Shown here: piece by piece, positions 1 to 9,599 of the stretch
How the letters are laid out: each line of letters begins with the position of its first letter
How positions within the stretch are numbered: the stretch's first letter is position 1
Origin: an uncultured Paracoccus sp.
GTDB lineage: Bacteria > Pseudomonadota > Alphaproteobacteria > Rhodobacterales > Rhodobacteraceae
Assembly: GCF_937873615.1 (NCBI RefSeq)
Contig: NZ_CALMYP010000066.1
Coordinates: 1-64,000 of the forward strand
Direction of reading: 5' to 3'
DNA length: 64,000 nt
Made by a program: the position numbers and the translations under genes
Notes under the pieces: generated by a model
Databases searched by the model: none
What the model was told of the DNA's origin: nothing
What the model saw: the letters and a program-made list of their open reading frames with translations, nothing else

Positions 1-275
1 TGGAACTTCAAGCCGTCAAGCTGAGGCCGCTGTGCCAGTCAGACAACGCTTACGGATAGCCACGCTGACTTGAGCACCATGAGGGCCTTCGTCCGGACCG
101 TCCACGCTGTCACAGTCTGTGCAAAGGCAACTCCTGCGCTTCGCGGACATTCGCGCCTGAGAGCAGCACCGGTCAACCTGGGCTCAAAGCGGGCATCGCG
201 TTCAATCCCTTGATCTGACGATCCAGCGTGAAAGCCCGCCTCTCCAGACGGCTAGCAGACCGTCGGACCGTCTGA
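1..275. other. Left-edge stretch without recognisable gene
   Basis: No open frame with a recognisable product is seen on either strand. The stretch lies beyond the stop of the thiolase gene. It contains a short direct repeat (GACCGTCG, GACCGTC) close to the thiolase stop, but no hairpin followed by a T-run that would make a convincing terminator. Confidence 0.4.
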
Positions 276-1466
276 TCAGGCGAAACGTTCGATGGCAACG
301 GCGGTCGCCTCGCCGCCGCCGATGCACAGGGATGCAACGCCGCGATCCATGCCATGCGTTTCCAGCGCCGCCAGCAGCGTCACCAGCACCCGCGCGCCGG
401 ACGCGCCAATGGGATGACCGAGCGCGCAGGCGCCGCCATGGATATTCACCTTCTCATGCGGCAGGTGCAGATCGCGCATCGCCGCCATGGTGACGACGGC
501 AAAGGCCTCGTTGATCTCGAACAGATCGACCTCGGGGAAGTTCCAGTCCACCCGCTCCATCAGCCGCTTCATCGCCCCGACCGGCGCGGTCGGAAACAGC
601 GAGGGCTTGTCGGCAAAGCTGGCATGACCCCGGATCACGCCGCGCGGCACCAACCCGAGCGCCCGCGCCCGGCTGAGCCGCATCAGCACCAGCGCCGCCG
701 CCCCGTCCGAGATCGAGGAGGAATTCGCCGCCGTCACCGTGCCGTCCTTGCGGAAGGCGGGTTTCAGGCTGCGGATCTTGCCCGGATCGGCCTTTCCGGG
801 CTGTTCGTCGGTATCCACGACCACCTCGCCCTTGCGGGTCGGCACGGTCACGGGCGCGATTTCGGCCTTGAACCGGCCCTCGGCAATCGCCGCCTGTGCG
901 CGATCCAGCGAGGCGATGGCGAAATCGTCCTGTTGCTGGCGGGTGAAGCTATAGGCTTCGGCGCAATCCTCGGCGAAGGTGCCCATCAGGCGGCCCTTGT
1001 CATAGGCGTCTTCCAGCCCGTCGAGGAACATGTGATCCATCACCTGCCCATGACCCATGCGCATCCCGGCACGGGCCTTGGGCAGCAGATAGGGGGCGTT
1101 CGACATGCTCTCCATGCCGCCGGCGACGACGACCTGCGCGCTGCCGGCAAGGATCGCGTCATGGGCCAGCATCGCGGCCTTCATGCCCGATCCGCACATC
1201 TTGTTGACCGTGGTCGCGCAGGCGCCAAGCGGCAGCCCGGCACCGAGCGCCGCCTGCCGGGCCGGTGCCTGACCCTGACCGGCGGGCAGGACGCAGCCCA
1301 TGATGACCTCCTCGACCAGATCGGGGCCGACACCGCTGCGCGCGACGGCGGCGCGGATCGCGGCCGCGCCCAGATCGGCGGCGGGGACAGTGGCGAAATC
1401 GCCCTGAAACCCGCCCATCGGCGTGCGGGCAAAATCGACGATGACGACAGGATCTTCGGTGGACAT
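276..1466 (-). CDS. Acetyl-CoA acetyltransferase (thiolase)
   Basis: A 396-residue thiolase, close to the usual 390-395 of biosynthetic (PhaA/AtoB-type) acetyl-CoA acetyltransferases, which condense two acetyl-CoA to acetoacetyl-CoA. The nucleophile Cys91 lies in NKMCGSGMKA; the catalytic His351 is in ALGHPIGASGAR and Cys381 in CIGGGEATA, so all three thiolase signatures are intact. The ATG at 1466 was chosen over an in-frame start six codons upstream because a GGAGG sits directly before it and the family starts there. It follows the phosphatase gene by about 30 bases on the same strand and may be the last gene of the murA operon. No phaB or phaC is in the window, so polyhydroxybutyrate synthesis, a mevalonate-type route and fatty acid use remain open. 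Confidence 0.9.
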   Translation of the reverse strand: MSTEDPVVIVDFARTPMGGFQGDFATVPAADLGAAAIRAAVARSGVGPDLVEEVIMGCVLPAGQGQAPARQAALGAGLPLGACATTVNKMCGSGMKAAMLAHDAILAGSAQVVVAGGMESMSNAPYLLPKARAGMRMGHGQVMDHMFLDGLEDAYDKGRLMGTFAEDCAEAYSFTRQQQDDFAIASLDRAQAAIAEGRFKAEIAPVTVPTRKGEVVVDTDEQPGKADPGKIRSLKPAFRKDGTVTAANSSSISDGAAALVLMRLSRARALGLVPRGVIRGHASFADKPSLFPTAPVGAMKRLMERVDWNFPEVDLFEINEAFAVVTMAAMRDLHLPHEKVNIHGGACALGHPIGASGARVLVTLLAALETHGMDRGVASLCIGGGEATAVAIERFA

Positions 1467-1495
1467 GGTTCCTCCCCTTTCCACGGTTGCCGCGC

Positions 1496-1957
1496 CTAGG
1501 GCTCGGTCGGCGGGCCGAAGCGGTCGACCATGCGGCCGCGAATCTGATCGCGCGCCTCGCGGTATTTCAGCAGCACCGCCTCGCGCCCCTCGGCCAGGCC
1601 GGTCGGGTCCATGACCGGCCAGTATTCGATATCCAGATGCGCATGACGCGTCAGTTCCATCGCCTGCCGCTGCGAGGCCGGCGACAGCGCCACGATCAGG
1701 TCGAAACTGCCCAGATCGTCGCCCCAGCTTTGCATCTCCTCGAAGCTGCGCGAGCGGTGGCGCGACAGTTCCACCCCCAGTTCGGCACAGACGGCGACGG
1801 CGAAACCGTCGATTTCGAGATCGTTCTTGACCCCCGCCGACTGCACATAGGCCGAGCGGCCATAGAAGCGCTTCATCATCCCCTCGGCCATGGGCGAGCG
1901 AACGGCGTTGTGATCGCAGCAGAACAGGATGGAATGGGGGATGATCGGCCCGGGCAT
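1496..1957 (-). CDS. Low-molecular-weight protein tyrosine phosphatase family protein
   Basis: A 153-residue cytosolic protein of the LMW phosphotyrosine phosphatase/arsenate reductase-like fold. The P-loop signature CX5R(S) is at residues 14-21 (CDHNAVRS) after a short beta strand, and a DP pair (WPVMDPTG) near residue 110 supplies the expected general acid. The substrate cannot be told from sequence: the family includes protein phosphatases and arsenate reductases. The start lies one base past the stop of the UPF0262 gene, so the two are almost certainly cotranscribed; a phosphatase next to UPF0262 and hisD is a common alphaproteobacterial arrangement. Confidence 0.85.
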   Translation of the reverse strand: MPGPIIPHSILFCCDHNAVRSPMAEGMMKRFYGRSAYVQSAGVKNDLEIDGFAVAVCAELGVELSRHRSRSFEEMQSWGDDLGSFDLIVALSPASQRQAMELTRHAHLDIEYWPVMDPTGLAEGREAVLLKYREARDQIRGRMVDRFGPPTEP

Positions 1958-1958
1958 G

Positions 1959-2438
1959 TCAGCCTTGCGGGATCAGCGCGCAAATCAGGGTGAACAGCCG
2001 GCGCGAGGTGTCGATATCGACCACGGCCTTGCCTTCCAGCCGTTCCTGCAGGGTGCGCGCGCCCTCGTTATGGATGCCGCGCCGGGCCATGTCGATGGCC
2101 TCGATCTGGGCCGGAGGCATGGTCTTCACGGCATCGTAATAGCTGGCGCAGATCTGGAAATAGTCCTTCACCACCTGCCGGAACGGTCCCAGCGACAGGT
2201 GAAACTCGCCGACCTTGCCGCCATCCTCGGTCGAGATGTCGAAGACCAGCCGGCCATCGCGAATCGCCAGTTGCAGCCCATAGGGGCCGGGCGGCACGGG
2301 CTGGCCGTCGCGGCCCGGCAGATCGAAGCTGTTTTCCTCGATCAGATCGTAGATCGCGACCTTGCGATCCTGAATGACCTCGGCCGAGGCCGGCGGGATG
2401 GCGCTGTCGTCGATGGTGACGCGGATCAGGCTGCTCAT
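1959..2438 (-). CDS. UPF0262 family protein
   Basis: A 159-residue protein of UPF0262, an alphaproteobacterial family of unknown function. The start at 2438 gives MSSLIRVTIDDS and the usual family length; longer in-frame starts upstream run into the neighbouring coding region. It is predicted soluble, with no signal peptide or membrane segment. Its start codon overlaps the last four bases of the SemiSWEET-like gene (ATGA), and its stop is one base from the phosphatase start, so it is translationally coupled on both sides. Function unknown; the conserved company (murA, hisD, phosphatase) is the only hint. Confidence 0.85.
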   Translation of the reverse strand: MSSLIRVTIDDSAIPPASAEVIQDRKVAIYDLIEENSFDLPGRDGQPVPPGPYGLQLAIRDGRLVFDISTEDGGKVGEFHLSLGPFRQVVKDYFQICASYYDAVKTMPPAQIEAIDMARRGIHNEGARTLQERLEGKAVVDIDTSRRLFTLICALIPQG

Positions 2439-2701
2439 GGCTTCTCCCAGATAATCTTGGCAATCAGCAGGCCGGCGATTGCACATGCACTTAACACATT
2501 GGCGACGATGATCGGCCAGGCCCCGAGAATCAAGCCATAGAGAAGCCAAAGGCTGACGGTGATCAGCAGAAGCAGCGTCGTCCAGAAGGATATGTCACGC
2601 ACCATGCGGGTGCGAAAGGTCCGCGCCAGCTGCGGCACCCAGCAGAGCGTGCCCAGCACCGCCGCCGCATAGCCGAGATAGGGGGCGATACCTTCAAGCA
2701 T
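2435..2701 (-). CDS. SemiSWEET-like PQ-loop membrane protein
   Basis: An 88-residue protein with three hydrophobic segments (about 7-24, 38-57 and 61-82) and a PQ pair at residues 24-25 (WVPQLARTFRTR). This is the layout of a bacterial SemiSWEET, a three-helix half transporter that dimerises to carry small sugars across the inner membrane. The substrate cannot be read from sequence. Its start overlaps the end of hisD by eight bases and its stop overlaps the UPF0262 start, so it is an in-line member of the operon rather than an insertion. Confidence 0.75.
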   Translation of the reverse strand: MLEGIAPYLGYAAAVLGTLCWVPQLARTFRTRMVRDISFWTTLLLLITVSLWLLYGLILGAWPIIVANVLSACAIAGLLIAKIIWEKP

Positions 2702-4013
2702 CCGTGCCCGCCTTCTGGTTCAGCATCCCGATGCGGGCCGCGACCGACAGGCCATGCGCCTGCAGGCCCTCCGATTCCGCCAGCCGCACCGCCGCCGGCC
2801 CGATGGCCGCAAGCGCACCCGGCGAAAGCCGCGCCAGCGTCGTGCGCTTGAGGAAATCCATCACCGACAGGCCCGAGGAAAACCGCGCCGAGCGGGCCGT
2901 CGGCAGCACATGGTTCGGCCCGCTGACATAATCGCCCACCGCCTCGGGCGTATGGGCGCCAAGGAAGATCGCGCCGGCATGGCGGGTCTTTTGCGCCAGG
3001 GCTTCGGGATCGGCCACGCAAAGCTCCAGATGCTCGGGCGCGATGCGGTCTGAAAGCGCCGCCGCCTCGTCAAGATCGCGGGTGACGATGACGGTGCCGT
3101 AATCGCGCCAGCTGGCACCGGCGATCCCGGCGCGTTCCAGGGTCGGGATCAGGCGTTCGACGGCCTCGGCCACGGCGCGGGCCATCGCCGGATCGGGGGT
3201 GATCAGGATCGACTGGGCATCGGCGTCATGTTCGGCCTGCGCCATCAGATCGAGCGCCAGCCAATCGGGGTTCTGATCGGCATCGGCGATGATCAGAACT
3301 TCGGAGGGGCCGGCGATCATGTCGATGCCCACGCGCCCGAAGACCTGCCGCTTGGCGGCGGCGACATATGCATTGCCCGGCCCGGTGATCTTGTCGACCG
3401 GGGCCATGCTGGCGGTCCCGTAGGCCATGGCCGCAATCGCCTGCGCCCCGCCCACACGGTAAATCTCGTCCACCCCGGCCAGTCGGCAGGCCAGAAGCAC
3501 CAGCGGATTGACCGCGCCGCCCGGTGTGGGCACGCAAACCACCAGCCGCTCGACGCCTGCAACCCGTGCCGGCACCGCATTCATCAGCACCGAGGACGGA
3601 TAGCTGGCCTGCCCGCCCGGCACATAAAGCCCCGCCGCCGAAACCGGCGTCCACCGCCAGCCGAGCGTCGCGCCAACCTCATCCGTCCAGGACTGGTCCT
3701 GAGGCATCTGGCGGGCATGATAGGCGCGGATGCGTTCCGCCGCCAGTTCCAGCGCGGCGCGATCCCCGGGCGCGACCCGGGCGATCTCTGCCGCGATCTC
3801 GGCATCGGAAAAGCGCAGCGTCCGGGGCGTCAGGTCGAGCCGGTCGAAACGCGCGGTATAGTCGATCAGCGCCGCATCGCCCCGCGCCCGGACATCGGCG
3901 ATAATCGCCGCGACCACATCGCCCACATCGGCCGAATCCTCGCGCTTGGCCGAAAGCATGGCCGCAAAACGGGTCTCGAAATCGGGATCGGCGGTGGTCA
4001 GGGTGACGGGCAT
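2694..4013 (-). CDS. hisD: Histidinol dehydrogenase
   Basis: A 439-residue enzyme that catalyses the last two steps of histidine synthesis, histidinol to histidine with two NAD+ and zinc. Family hallmarks are the VPGG segment, the AGPSEVLIIAD block, the zinc-ligand region QAEHDADAQ and the GPNHVLPT segment near the C-terminus. Length fits the family (about 430-440). An AAGGAG lies just before the ATG. No other his gene is adjacent; hisD sits between GNAT/DUF2948/murA and UPF0262, as often found in alphaproteobacteria. Confidence 0.97.
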   Translation of the reverse strand: MPVTLTTADPDFETRFAAMLSAKREDSADVGDVVAAIIADVRARGDAALIDYTARFDRLDLTPRTLRFSDAEIAAEIARVAPGDRAALELAAERIRAYHARQMPQDQSWTDEVGATLGWRWTPVSAAGLYVPGGQASYPSSVLMNAVPARVAGVERLVVCVPTPGGAVNPLVLLACRLAGVDEIYRVGGAQAIAAMAYGTASMAPVDKITGPGNAYVAAAKRQVFGRVGIDMIAGPSEVLIIADADQNPDWLALDLMAQAEHDADAQSILITPDPAMARAVAEAVERLIPTLERAGIAGASWRDYGTVIVTRDLDEAAALSDRIAPEHLELCVADPEALAQKTRHAGAIFLGAHTPEAVGDYVSGPNHVLPTARSARFSSGLSVMDFLKRTTLARLSPGALAAIGPAAVRLAESEGLQAHGLSVAARIGMLNQKAGTDA

Positions 4014-4061
4014 GGCGGGCTCCTTCTTGCGGCAAAGGTCTAGCCGCTAGGCCCGCGACGC

Positions 4062-4595
4062 TCAAGCGCAGAGCGCGCGCAGCCGGTGACGCAGGGCCGG
4101 GCGCAGCATCCGGCGCATCTCGATTTCCCAGTTGCCGCGTTCGTTCAGCATCGGCGGCCCGCCGGTCGGCACGAAACCGGCGCGGCTGTAAAGCGCCTGC
4201 GCCGGCGCATTGTGCTGGCCGACATGCAGCCCCATCCGCGTCATCCCGGCAAGGGCCGCGCGTTCCATCAGCCGCGCGAAGATGGCATCGCCAAGCCCCC
4301 GGCCCCGCGCGCCCGGCGCGACATAGACCGACATCACCCAGCCCAGGTCGGGCTCGGCGGGGGAAATGTCGGCCTCCCAGCTGGCCACGGCCTGCGGATG
4401 GCCCGGGGCGGGTCCGGCGGCCCACATCTCGCAACTGGTCAGCCGTTGCGCAAAATCCTCAAGCGGGCGACCGTCCCAGTCGTCGAAGGACGACCCGAAG
4501 GCCTCGGGCGCGGTGCGCAAGGCCTCCATCCGGATCGCGCGCCATTCCTCGGCCCGGTCCGGTGTCAGCTGCCAAAGCTGGAAGCCCGCCGTCAC
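4062..4595 (-). CDS. GNAT family N-acetyltransferase
   Basis: A 177-residue single-domain GNAT acetyltransferase. The acetyl-CoA binding motif A is at about residues 90-110 (VYVAPGARGRGLGDAIF), followed by a motif B region with ALYSRAGF. The acceptor substrate is unknown. It starts with GTG; the GTGA overlaps the stop of the DUF2948 gene, indicating translational coupling. The last 15 or so residues are Arg- and Leu-rich, beyond the core fold. Confidence 0.85.
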   Translation of the reverse strand: MTAGFQLWQLTPDRAEEWRAIRMEALRTAPEAFGSSFDDWDGRPLEDFAQRLTSCEMWAAGPAPGHPQAVASWEADISPAEPDLGWVMSVYVAPGARGRGLGDAIFARLMERAALAGMTRMGLHVGQHNAPAQALYSRAGFVPTGGPPMLNERGNWEIEMRRMLRPALRHRLRALCA

Positions 4596-5071
4596 GCGTC
4601 GTCATGGCGCGGCATGTGCCGCGAATTCGCCGCATAGGGGCGGGTCACGTCGCGCAGATCGACGGAAATGCACTCGACATCCGCCGCAATCGTGCCGTCG
4701 CCGGCGAATTCCAGCAGCAGGCGGCCGGTGCCGTCCTCGCCGGGTTGCCAGGCAAGCGCCAGAAGCGAAAGCACCTCCTCGGGGTCGTCGCGCCGGATGC
4801 CGTCGCTGCTGAGCCCGGTAATGTCCGAGATCACCAGAAGCGCCCGGACGCGTTCGAAATCGCGGCCCTCGCGCTCGGCGGCCTCGGCATCTTCCCAGCG
4901 GAAGCGGTTGATCAGCATCGCCAATTGCCGGCGCTTGCGGTCGAAGGTGATATCGGCGCCGGTCAGGACCGCGTCCTGCACCAGCATCGACAGGACCGAG
5001 ATATCCTCGGACCCCTCGGCGCGCAGGCTCAGCGGGCCGGGTTCGACATCGTGGAAGCTGGCGTCACTCAT
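4592..5071 (-). CDS. DUF2948 family protein
   Basis: A 159-residue protein matching the DUF2948 family of alphaproteobacteria, function unknown. The segment [21 protein letters not shown] and a following basic region [19 protein letters not shown] are the recognisable parts. Start at 5071 overlaps the end of murA by eight bases and its stop overlaps the GNAT start. No signal peptide or membrane helix. Its constant position behind murA suggests cotranscription with cell-wall synthesis, not necessarily a shared function. Confidence 0.8.
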   Translation of the reverse strand: MSDASFHDVEPGPLSLRAEGSEDISVLSMLVQDAVLTGADITFDRKRRQLAMLINRFRWEDAEAAEREGRDFERVRALLVISDITGLSSDGIRRDDPEEVLSLLALAWQPGEDGTGRLLLEFAGDGTIAADVECISVDLRDVTRPYAANSRHMPRHDDA

Positions 5072-6347
5072 CGGGATGGGCCTCTTTGATCCGTTTGATA
5101 TTGGCACCCACGTCGCGCAGCTTGCGCACGACGCGCTCATAGCCGCGATCCAGGTGATAGACGCGGCTGACCACGGTTTCGCCTTCCGCCGCCAGACCGG
5201 CAAGGATCAGGCTGATCGAGGCGCGCAGATCGGTCGCCATCACCGGCGCACCGCGCAGTTTATCGACCCCGGTGACGGTGGCATGACCGCCATGAACGTC
5301 GATGCGCGCGCCCATGCGGATCAGTTCCGGCGCGTGCATGAAACGGTTCTCGAAGATCTTTTCCTCCAGCACCGAGGTGCCTTCGGCGGTGCACATCAGC
5401 GCCATCATCTGCGCCTGCAGATCGGTCGGGAAGCCGGGGAAGGGTTCGGTAACCACATCGACGGCGCGGACGCGGCCGTTCTTGCGGCTGACCTTGATGC
5501 CGCGCTCGGTCTGGATGACGCCGATCCCGGCCTCGTCCAGCTTCTCGGCAAAGGCGCCGATCAGGTCGAGCCTGCCGCCCAGGCATTCGACCTCGCCGCC
5601 GCAGATCGCGGGCAGCAGCATATAGGTGCCCAGCTCGATCCGGTCGGTGACGACGGGATGGGTGGCACCGCGCAGCGCCGGCACACCCTGAACGGTGATG
5701 GTGCCGGTCTCCTCGCCCTCGATCTGGGCGCCCATGCGGCGCAGGCATTCGGCCAGATCGACGATCTCGGGTTCGCGCGCGGCGTTCTTCAGGACCGTGG
5801 TGCCACGCGCCAGCGTCGCCGCCATCAGCGCGTTTTCCGTGGCCCCGACCGAGACCAGCGGGAATTCGATCACCGCCCCCTTCAGCCCGCCAGCAGGCGC
5901 CTTGGCATGGACATAGCCGTCGCGCAGGTCAAGCGTCGCGCCCATCGCCTCCAGCGCCTGCAGGTGCAGATCGACGGGGCGCGCGCCGATGGCACAGCCC
6001 CCGGGCAGCGAGACCGTCGCCTCGCCATAACGCGCCAGCAGCGGACCCAGCACCAGAATCGAGGCGCGCATCTTGCGCACGATCTCGTATTCGGCGGTCT
6101 GGCTGGTCAGGTCGTGGCTGGACATGGCCAGAACCTGACCGTCCTGCATCGACACGACCTCGGCCCCCAGCGATTGCAGAAGCGCGGTCATGGTCTTGAT
6201 GTCGGACAGCCGCGGCGCATTGGTCAGCGTAAGCGGCTGATCGGTCAGCAGCGTCGCCGGCATCAGCGTCAGGCAGGCATTCTTGGCACCGGTAATCGGG
6301 ATCTCGCCATAAAGCTCTCCCCCGCCCTGCACGATGATCTGGTCCAT
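5064..6347 (-). CDS. murA: UDP-N-acetylglucosamine 1-carboxyvinyltransferase
   Basis: A 427-residue MurA, the enzyme that transfers enolpyruvate from PEP to UDP-GlcNAc in the first committed step of peptidoglycan synthesis. Lys22 in the substrate motif (GAKNA) and the catalytic loop with Cys118 ([14 protein letters not shown]) are present; a Cys rather than Asp here is the form inactivated by fosfomycin. Length fits. Its start shares one base with the stop of the 56-codon gene upstream (TAATG), and its end overlaps DUF2948. It lies far from the dcw cluster at 21-30 kb, as is usual for murA. Confidence 0.97.
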   Translation of the reverse strand: MDQIIVQGGGELYGEIPITGAKNACLTLMPATLLTDQPLTLTNAPRLSDIKTMTALLQSLGAEVVSMQDGQVLAMSSHDLTSQTAEYEIVRKMRASILVLGPLLARYGEATVSLPGGCAIGARPVDLHLQALEAMGATLDLRDGYVHAKAPAGGLKGAVIEFPLVSVGATENALMAATLARGTTVLKNAAREPEIVDLAECLRRMGAQIEGEETGTITVQGVPALRGATHPVVTDRIELGTYMLLPAICGGEVECLGGRLDLIGAFAEKLDEAGIGVIQTERGIKVSRKNGRVRAVDVVTEPFPGFPTDLQAQMMALMCTAEGTSVLEEKIFENRFMHAPELIRMGARIDVHGGHATVTGVDKLRGAPVMATDLRASISLILAGLAAEGETVVSRVYHLDRGYERVVRKLRDVGANIKRIKEAHPDE

Positions 6348-6517
6348 TATTCCTCGCTTTCGGGGGCGTTGTCCGGCCTAGCCGCGCCCTCTTGCTGCTC
6401 GTCCTGATCGGCGCGCGCCCGGGCCTGAGCCTTGCGCCGAGCGAGGTTCGCCCTCAGCGCCGCGCCAAGCTTGTCCTCGCGGCTGGGGTTCTCACCGGGT
6501 TTGCGCGTCTTGGTCAT
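6347..6517 (-). CDS. Small conserved protein upstream of murA (56 aa)
   Basis: A 56-codon frame starting [17 protein letters not shown] and ending in an acidic tail. The middle is a basic, Ala/Arg-rich helix ([18 protein letters not shown]), the end Glu/Asp-rich. The stop TAA overlaps the murA ATG as TAATG, which argues for real, coupled translation. Proteins of this kind in front of murA are familiar from Rhodobacteraceae genomes, but no function is known to me. Soluble, no cysteines. Confidence 0.65.
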   Translation of the reverse strand: MTKTRKPGENPSREDKLGAALRANLARRKAQARARADQDEQQEGAARPDNAPESEE

Positions 6518-6549
6518 TGCGTCCTGTTAGCGCTTTGCCCCGCCAAGGT

Positions 6550-7290
6550 CTAGCGCCGGGTGAGCTGGCGCAGCATCCCGTGCAGCACCTGCACATCGGC
6601 GCGGGTCAGCCCCATGCGCGACCAGAGGTTGCGCAGGTTCAGCTTCATCGGCGGCGCCTTCTCGGGCGGGAAGAAGTAGCCGGCCTCGTCCAGCTTCGCC
6701 TCGTAATGATCGGCCAGCTTCTCGATCTCGACCCGGTCGGCCACGACCTCGCCCGCAGGCCGCCGCCCGGTCGGCATGGGCTGCGCCGGCAGCCGGTCCT
6801 GCGCCCATTCGTAGCCCACCAGCAACACCGCCTGACCAAGGTTCAGCGACGGGAAATCCGGGTTCACCGGCACCGTCAGGATGGCATTGGCCCGGGCGAT
6901 ATCGTCATTCTCAAGCCCGGCGCGTTCCGGGCCGAAGATGAAGGCAACGCGACCGCCCTGCCCGATCTCGTCGCGCGCCTGCGCGCTTGCCGTCGCCGGC
7001 GTGAAGACCGGCTTGGTCAATTCGCGGCCCCGCGCGGTGGTGGCGAAGGCATAGGTGATGCCCTCCATCGCCTCGGCCAGGGTCGGATAGACCCGCGCCC
7101 GGTCCAGCACCTGCCCCGCCGCCCCCGAGGCCATGGCCACGGCGCGCGGATTGGGCCAGCCGTCGCGCGGATCGACGATGCGCATCTCGGTCAGGCCGAA
7201 ATTCAGCATCGCACGGGCCGCCGCGCCGATATTCTCGCCCATCTGCGGGCGGGTCAGGATGATGACGGGCTGGGACGGGTTCTGAGGCAT
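6550..7290 (-). CDS. tRNA/rRNA methyltransferase, TrmJ-like (SpoU/TrmH superfamily)
   Basis: A 246-residue SPOUT methyltransferase. It starts PVIILTRPQMGENIGAAARAM, the typical TrmJ N-terminal motif; motif 2 appears as FIFGPERAGLENDD and motif 3 as FPSLNLGQAVLLVGYEW, which together form the knotted SAM site. TrmJ 2'-O-methylates position 32 of tRNAs. The start at 7290 is fixed by family alignment; upstream in-frame codons are not family sequence. It is divergent from the ThiE-like gene across 90 bases. Confidence 0.85.
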   Translation of the reverse strand: MPQNPSQPVIILTRPQMGENIGAAARAMLNFGLTEMRIVDPRDGWPNPRAVAMASGAAGQVLDRARVYPTLAEAMEGITYAFATTARGRELTKPVFTPATASAQARDEIGQGGRVAFIFGPERAGLENDDIARANAILTVPVNPDFPSLNLGQAVLLVGYEWAQDRLPAQPMPTGRRPAGEVVADRVEIEKLADHYEAKLDEAGYFFPPEKAPPMKLNLRNLWSRMGLTRADVQVLHGMLRQLTRR

Positions 7291-7380
7291 GACGCGCCTG
7301 TTAGCGCCGCGCGCCCGCACCCGCAAGCTCTGGCGCGCGGGACGATGCGCTGATATGCCATGCGCAAAGAGGAAGACGCG

Positions 7381-8007
7381 ATGACCGACCAGCCCGATGC
7401 GCCGACGGCGCCGCAGCTTTACCTGATTACCCCCGTCGGTGCCGAGCCGAGCGCGATCCAGCCGATGCTGGCCGAGATCATCGAACGATTCGAGGTCGCC
7501 TGCATCCGCATCCCCGGCGCCGGCGACGAGGCCAAGCTGGGACGCATGGCCGATACGGTGCGCGAACTGGCCCATGCCCATGACATCGCCGTGGTGATCG
7601 AGGATCACGTCCAGCTGGCACAGCAGCACGGGCTGGACGGCGTGCATCTGCTGAAATCGGGCGGCCGGCATATCCGCCAGGCCCGCGCCGTGCTGGGCCC
7701 CGACGCCATCGTCGGCGCCTATTGCAACGCCTCGCGCCACGAGGGCATGACGGCGGCGGAAGCCGGCGCCGATTATGTCAGCTTCGGCCCGGTGCGCCCG
7801 ACCAGCCTCGGTTCGGGCGAGATGGCCGAGCCGGAGCTTTTCGCCTGGTGGAGCGAGATGATCGAGGTCCCGGTCGTGGCCGAGGGCGGGCTCGATGCCG
7901 CGATCATGGGCAAGCTGGCCCCGATCACCGATTTCATTGCCATCGGCAGCGAGATCTGGTCAGCCGACAACCCCACCAAGGCATTGTCGCATCTGTGGCG
8001 CGGATAG
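7381..8007 (+). CDS. Thiamine phosphate synthase-like protein (ThiE/TenI family)
   Basis: A 208-residue TIM-barrel protein of the ThiE/TenI family. Segments matching the family are GLDGVHLLKSGGRHIRQAR (phosphate/pyrimidine site), ADYVSFGPVRPTSLGSG and VVAEGGLDAA. Classical ThiE has HLGQ and a Lys/Arg-rich GTSTH loop that are altered here, so the enzyme may be a divergent ThiE or a TenI-like paralogue. The ATG at 7381 was preferred over one seven codons upstream. Convergent with aroG across a bidirectional terminator. No thiamine operon or TPP riboswitch is nearby. Confidence 0.7.
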   Translation: MTDQPDAPTAPQLYLITPVGAEPSAIQPMLAEIIERFEVACIRIPGAGDEAKLGRMADTVRELAHAHDIAVVIEDHVQLAQQHGLDGVHLLKSGGRHIRQARAVLGPDAIVGAYCNASRHEGMTAAEAGADYVSFGPVRPTSLGSGEMAEPELFAWWSEMIEVPVVAEGGLDAAIMGKLAPITDFIAIGSEIWSADNPTKALSHLWRG

Positions 8008-8031
8008 GCGCAGGGCACGGCAGGGCATGAA

Positions 8032-8055
8032 AAAAGGGGCCGCTCGGCCCCTTTT
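8032..8055. terminator. Bidirectional rho-independent terminator
   Basis: AAAAGGGGCC, a four-base loop GCTC, then GGCCCCTTTT. The stem carries an A-run on one side and a T-run on the other, so it can stop transcription from both the ThiE-like gene and the convergent aroG. Confidence 0.9.
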
Positions 8056-8075
8056 CCATGTCATGTCAGCCCGGT

Positions 8076-9482
8076 TCAGCTTGCCGCCGCGCGCGGCGCG
8101 GCTTCGGCGACGCGGCGGGCGCGCAACTCCTCGGCCACGAGGAATGCCAGTTCCAGCGATTGGCTGGCATTCAGGCGCGGGTCGCAGGCGGTGTGATAGC
8201 GATCTGACAGATCCTCGTCCGTCACCGCGCGCACGCCGCCGGTGCATTCGGTCACGTCCTTGCCGGTCATCTCGAAATGCACGCCGCCAGGGATCGAGCC
8301 CTCGGCCTTGTGGATGGCGAAGAACTCGCGCACCTCGCGCAGGATCGAATCGAAGGGCCGGGTCTTGTAGCCGGTCGAGGACTTGATGACATTGCCGTGC
8401 ATCGGGTCGCAGGACCAGACCACATTGGCGCCTTCCTGCTGAACTGTCTGAATCAGGCGCGGCAGGTTGTCGCCGACCTTGCCGGCCCCGAAGCGGGCGA
8501 TCAGGGTCAGCCGGCCGGCCTCGTTTTCCGGGTTCAGCTTTTCCATCAGGATTTTCAGATCCTCGGCGGTCGTGGTCGGGCCGCATTTCAGCCCGATCGG
8601 GTTCTGCACGCCACGGCAGAATTCGACATGCGCCCCGTCCGGCTGGCGGGTGCGGTCGCCGATCCAGATCATGTGGCCCGAACCCGCGACCGGCACACCG
8701 GTCGTCGTGTCGATCCGCGAAAGCGCCTCTTCATATTCCAGAAGCAGGGCCTCGTGGCTGGTATAGAACTCGACCTGACCCAGCTCATGCGCGGTGTCGG
8801 CGGTGACGCCGGCAGCCTGCATGAAGGCCATCGCATCGCTGATCCGGTCGGCGATGGAGCGATACCGTTCGGCCTCGGGACCCGAGGTGAAATCGGCGAT
8901 CCAGCTTTGCACGCGGTGGATATCGGCATAACCGCCGGTCGAGAACGCGCGCAGCAGGTTCAGCGAGGCGGCGGCCTGCGTATAGGCGGCCAGCATCCTC
9001 TGCGGATCGGGCACCCGCGCCGCCGAGGTGAAGTCGAAGCCGTTGATGATATCGCCGCGATAGGAGGGCAGTTCCACCCCGTCCACGGTTTCCGTGGGGG
9101 CCGAGCGCGGCTTGGCGAATTGCCCGGCCATGCGGCCGACCTTCACCACCGGAAGCTGGGCGCCCCAGGTCAGCACCACGGCCATCTGCAGCATGACCTT
9201 GAAGGTGTCGCGGATATTGTCAGCGCTGAATTCGCCGAAGCTTTCCGCGCAATCCCCGCCCTGCAGCAGGAAGGCACGACCCGCCGCGACATCGGCCAGA
9301 TGGGCGCGCAGCCGGCGCGCCTCGCCGGCGAAGACCAGCGGCGGGTATTTCGCCAGTTGCGCCTCGACCGCGTTCAGCGCGGCGGCGTCGGGATAATCCG
9401 GCATCTGGATGCGCGGATAGGCGCGCCAGCCGGCCTTGTCCCAGTTGCGGGCGGCGGTGTTCGGGCGCTGATCCTGCGTCAT
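8076..9482 (-). CDS. 3-deoxy-7-phosphoheptulonate synthase, class II
   Basis: A 468-residue class II (plant-like) DAHP synthase, which condenses PEP and erythrose 4-phosphate as the entry step of the shikimate pathway. It begins with the typical W..Y segment and contains [11 protein letters not shown] with a metal-binding Cys near residue 77, [13 protein letters not shown], and the [12 protein letters not shown] and SCDPMHGN active-site segments. Length fits the family (about 450-480). Single gene, with a promoter region of about 200 bases shared with livK, which is divergent. Confidence 0.95.
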   Translation of the reverse strand: MTQDQRPNTAARNWDKAGWRAYPRIQMPDYPDAAALNAVEAQLAKYPPLVFAGEARRLRAHLADVAAGRAFLLQGGDCAESFGEFSADNIRDTFKVMLQMAVVLTWGAQLPVVKVGRMAGQFAKPRSAPTETVDGVELPSYRGDIINGFDFTSAARVPDPQRMLAAYTQAAASLNLLRAFSTGGYADIHRVQSWIADFTSGPEAERYRSIADRISDAMAFMQAAGVTADTAHELGQVEFYTSHEALLLEYEEALSRIDTTTGVPVAGSGHMIWIGDRTRQPDGAHVEFCRGVQNPIGLKCGPTTTAEDLKILMEKLNPENEAGRLTLIARFGAGKVGDNLPRLIQTVQQEGANVVWSCDPMHGNVIKSSTGYKTRPFDSILREVREFFAIHKAEGSIPGGVHFEMTGKDVTECTGGVRAVTDEDLSDRYHTACDPRLNASQSLELAFLVAEELRARRVAEAAPRAAAS

Positions 9483-9599
9483 GGCAGATACTCCTTAAGG
9501 TTACGCGCCCGTATATAGAGACGCGCAGCAGGAAGGGAAAGCCCGCAGAGGCCATGCGAGTTCAATGGTCGTTCACGACGCAGCCGCCCGACCGAGGCG

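Noticed and set aside
1-275. Transposase remnant at the left edge
   Set aside because: The sequence resembles neither a recognisable transposase frame nor terminal inverted repeats.
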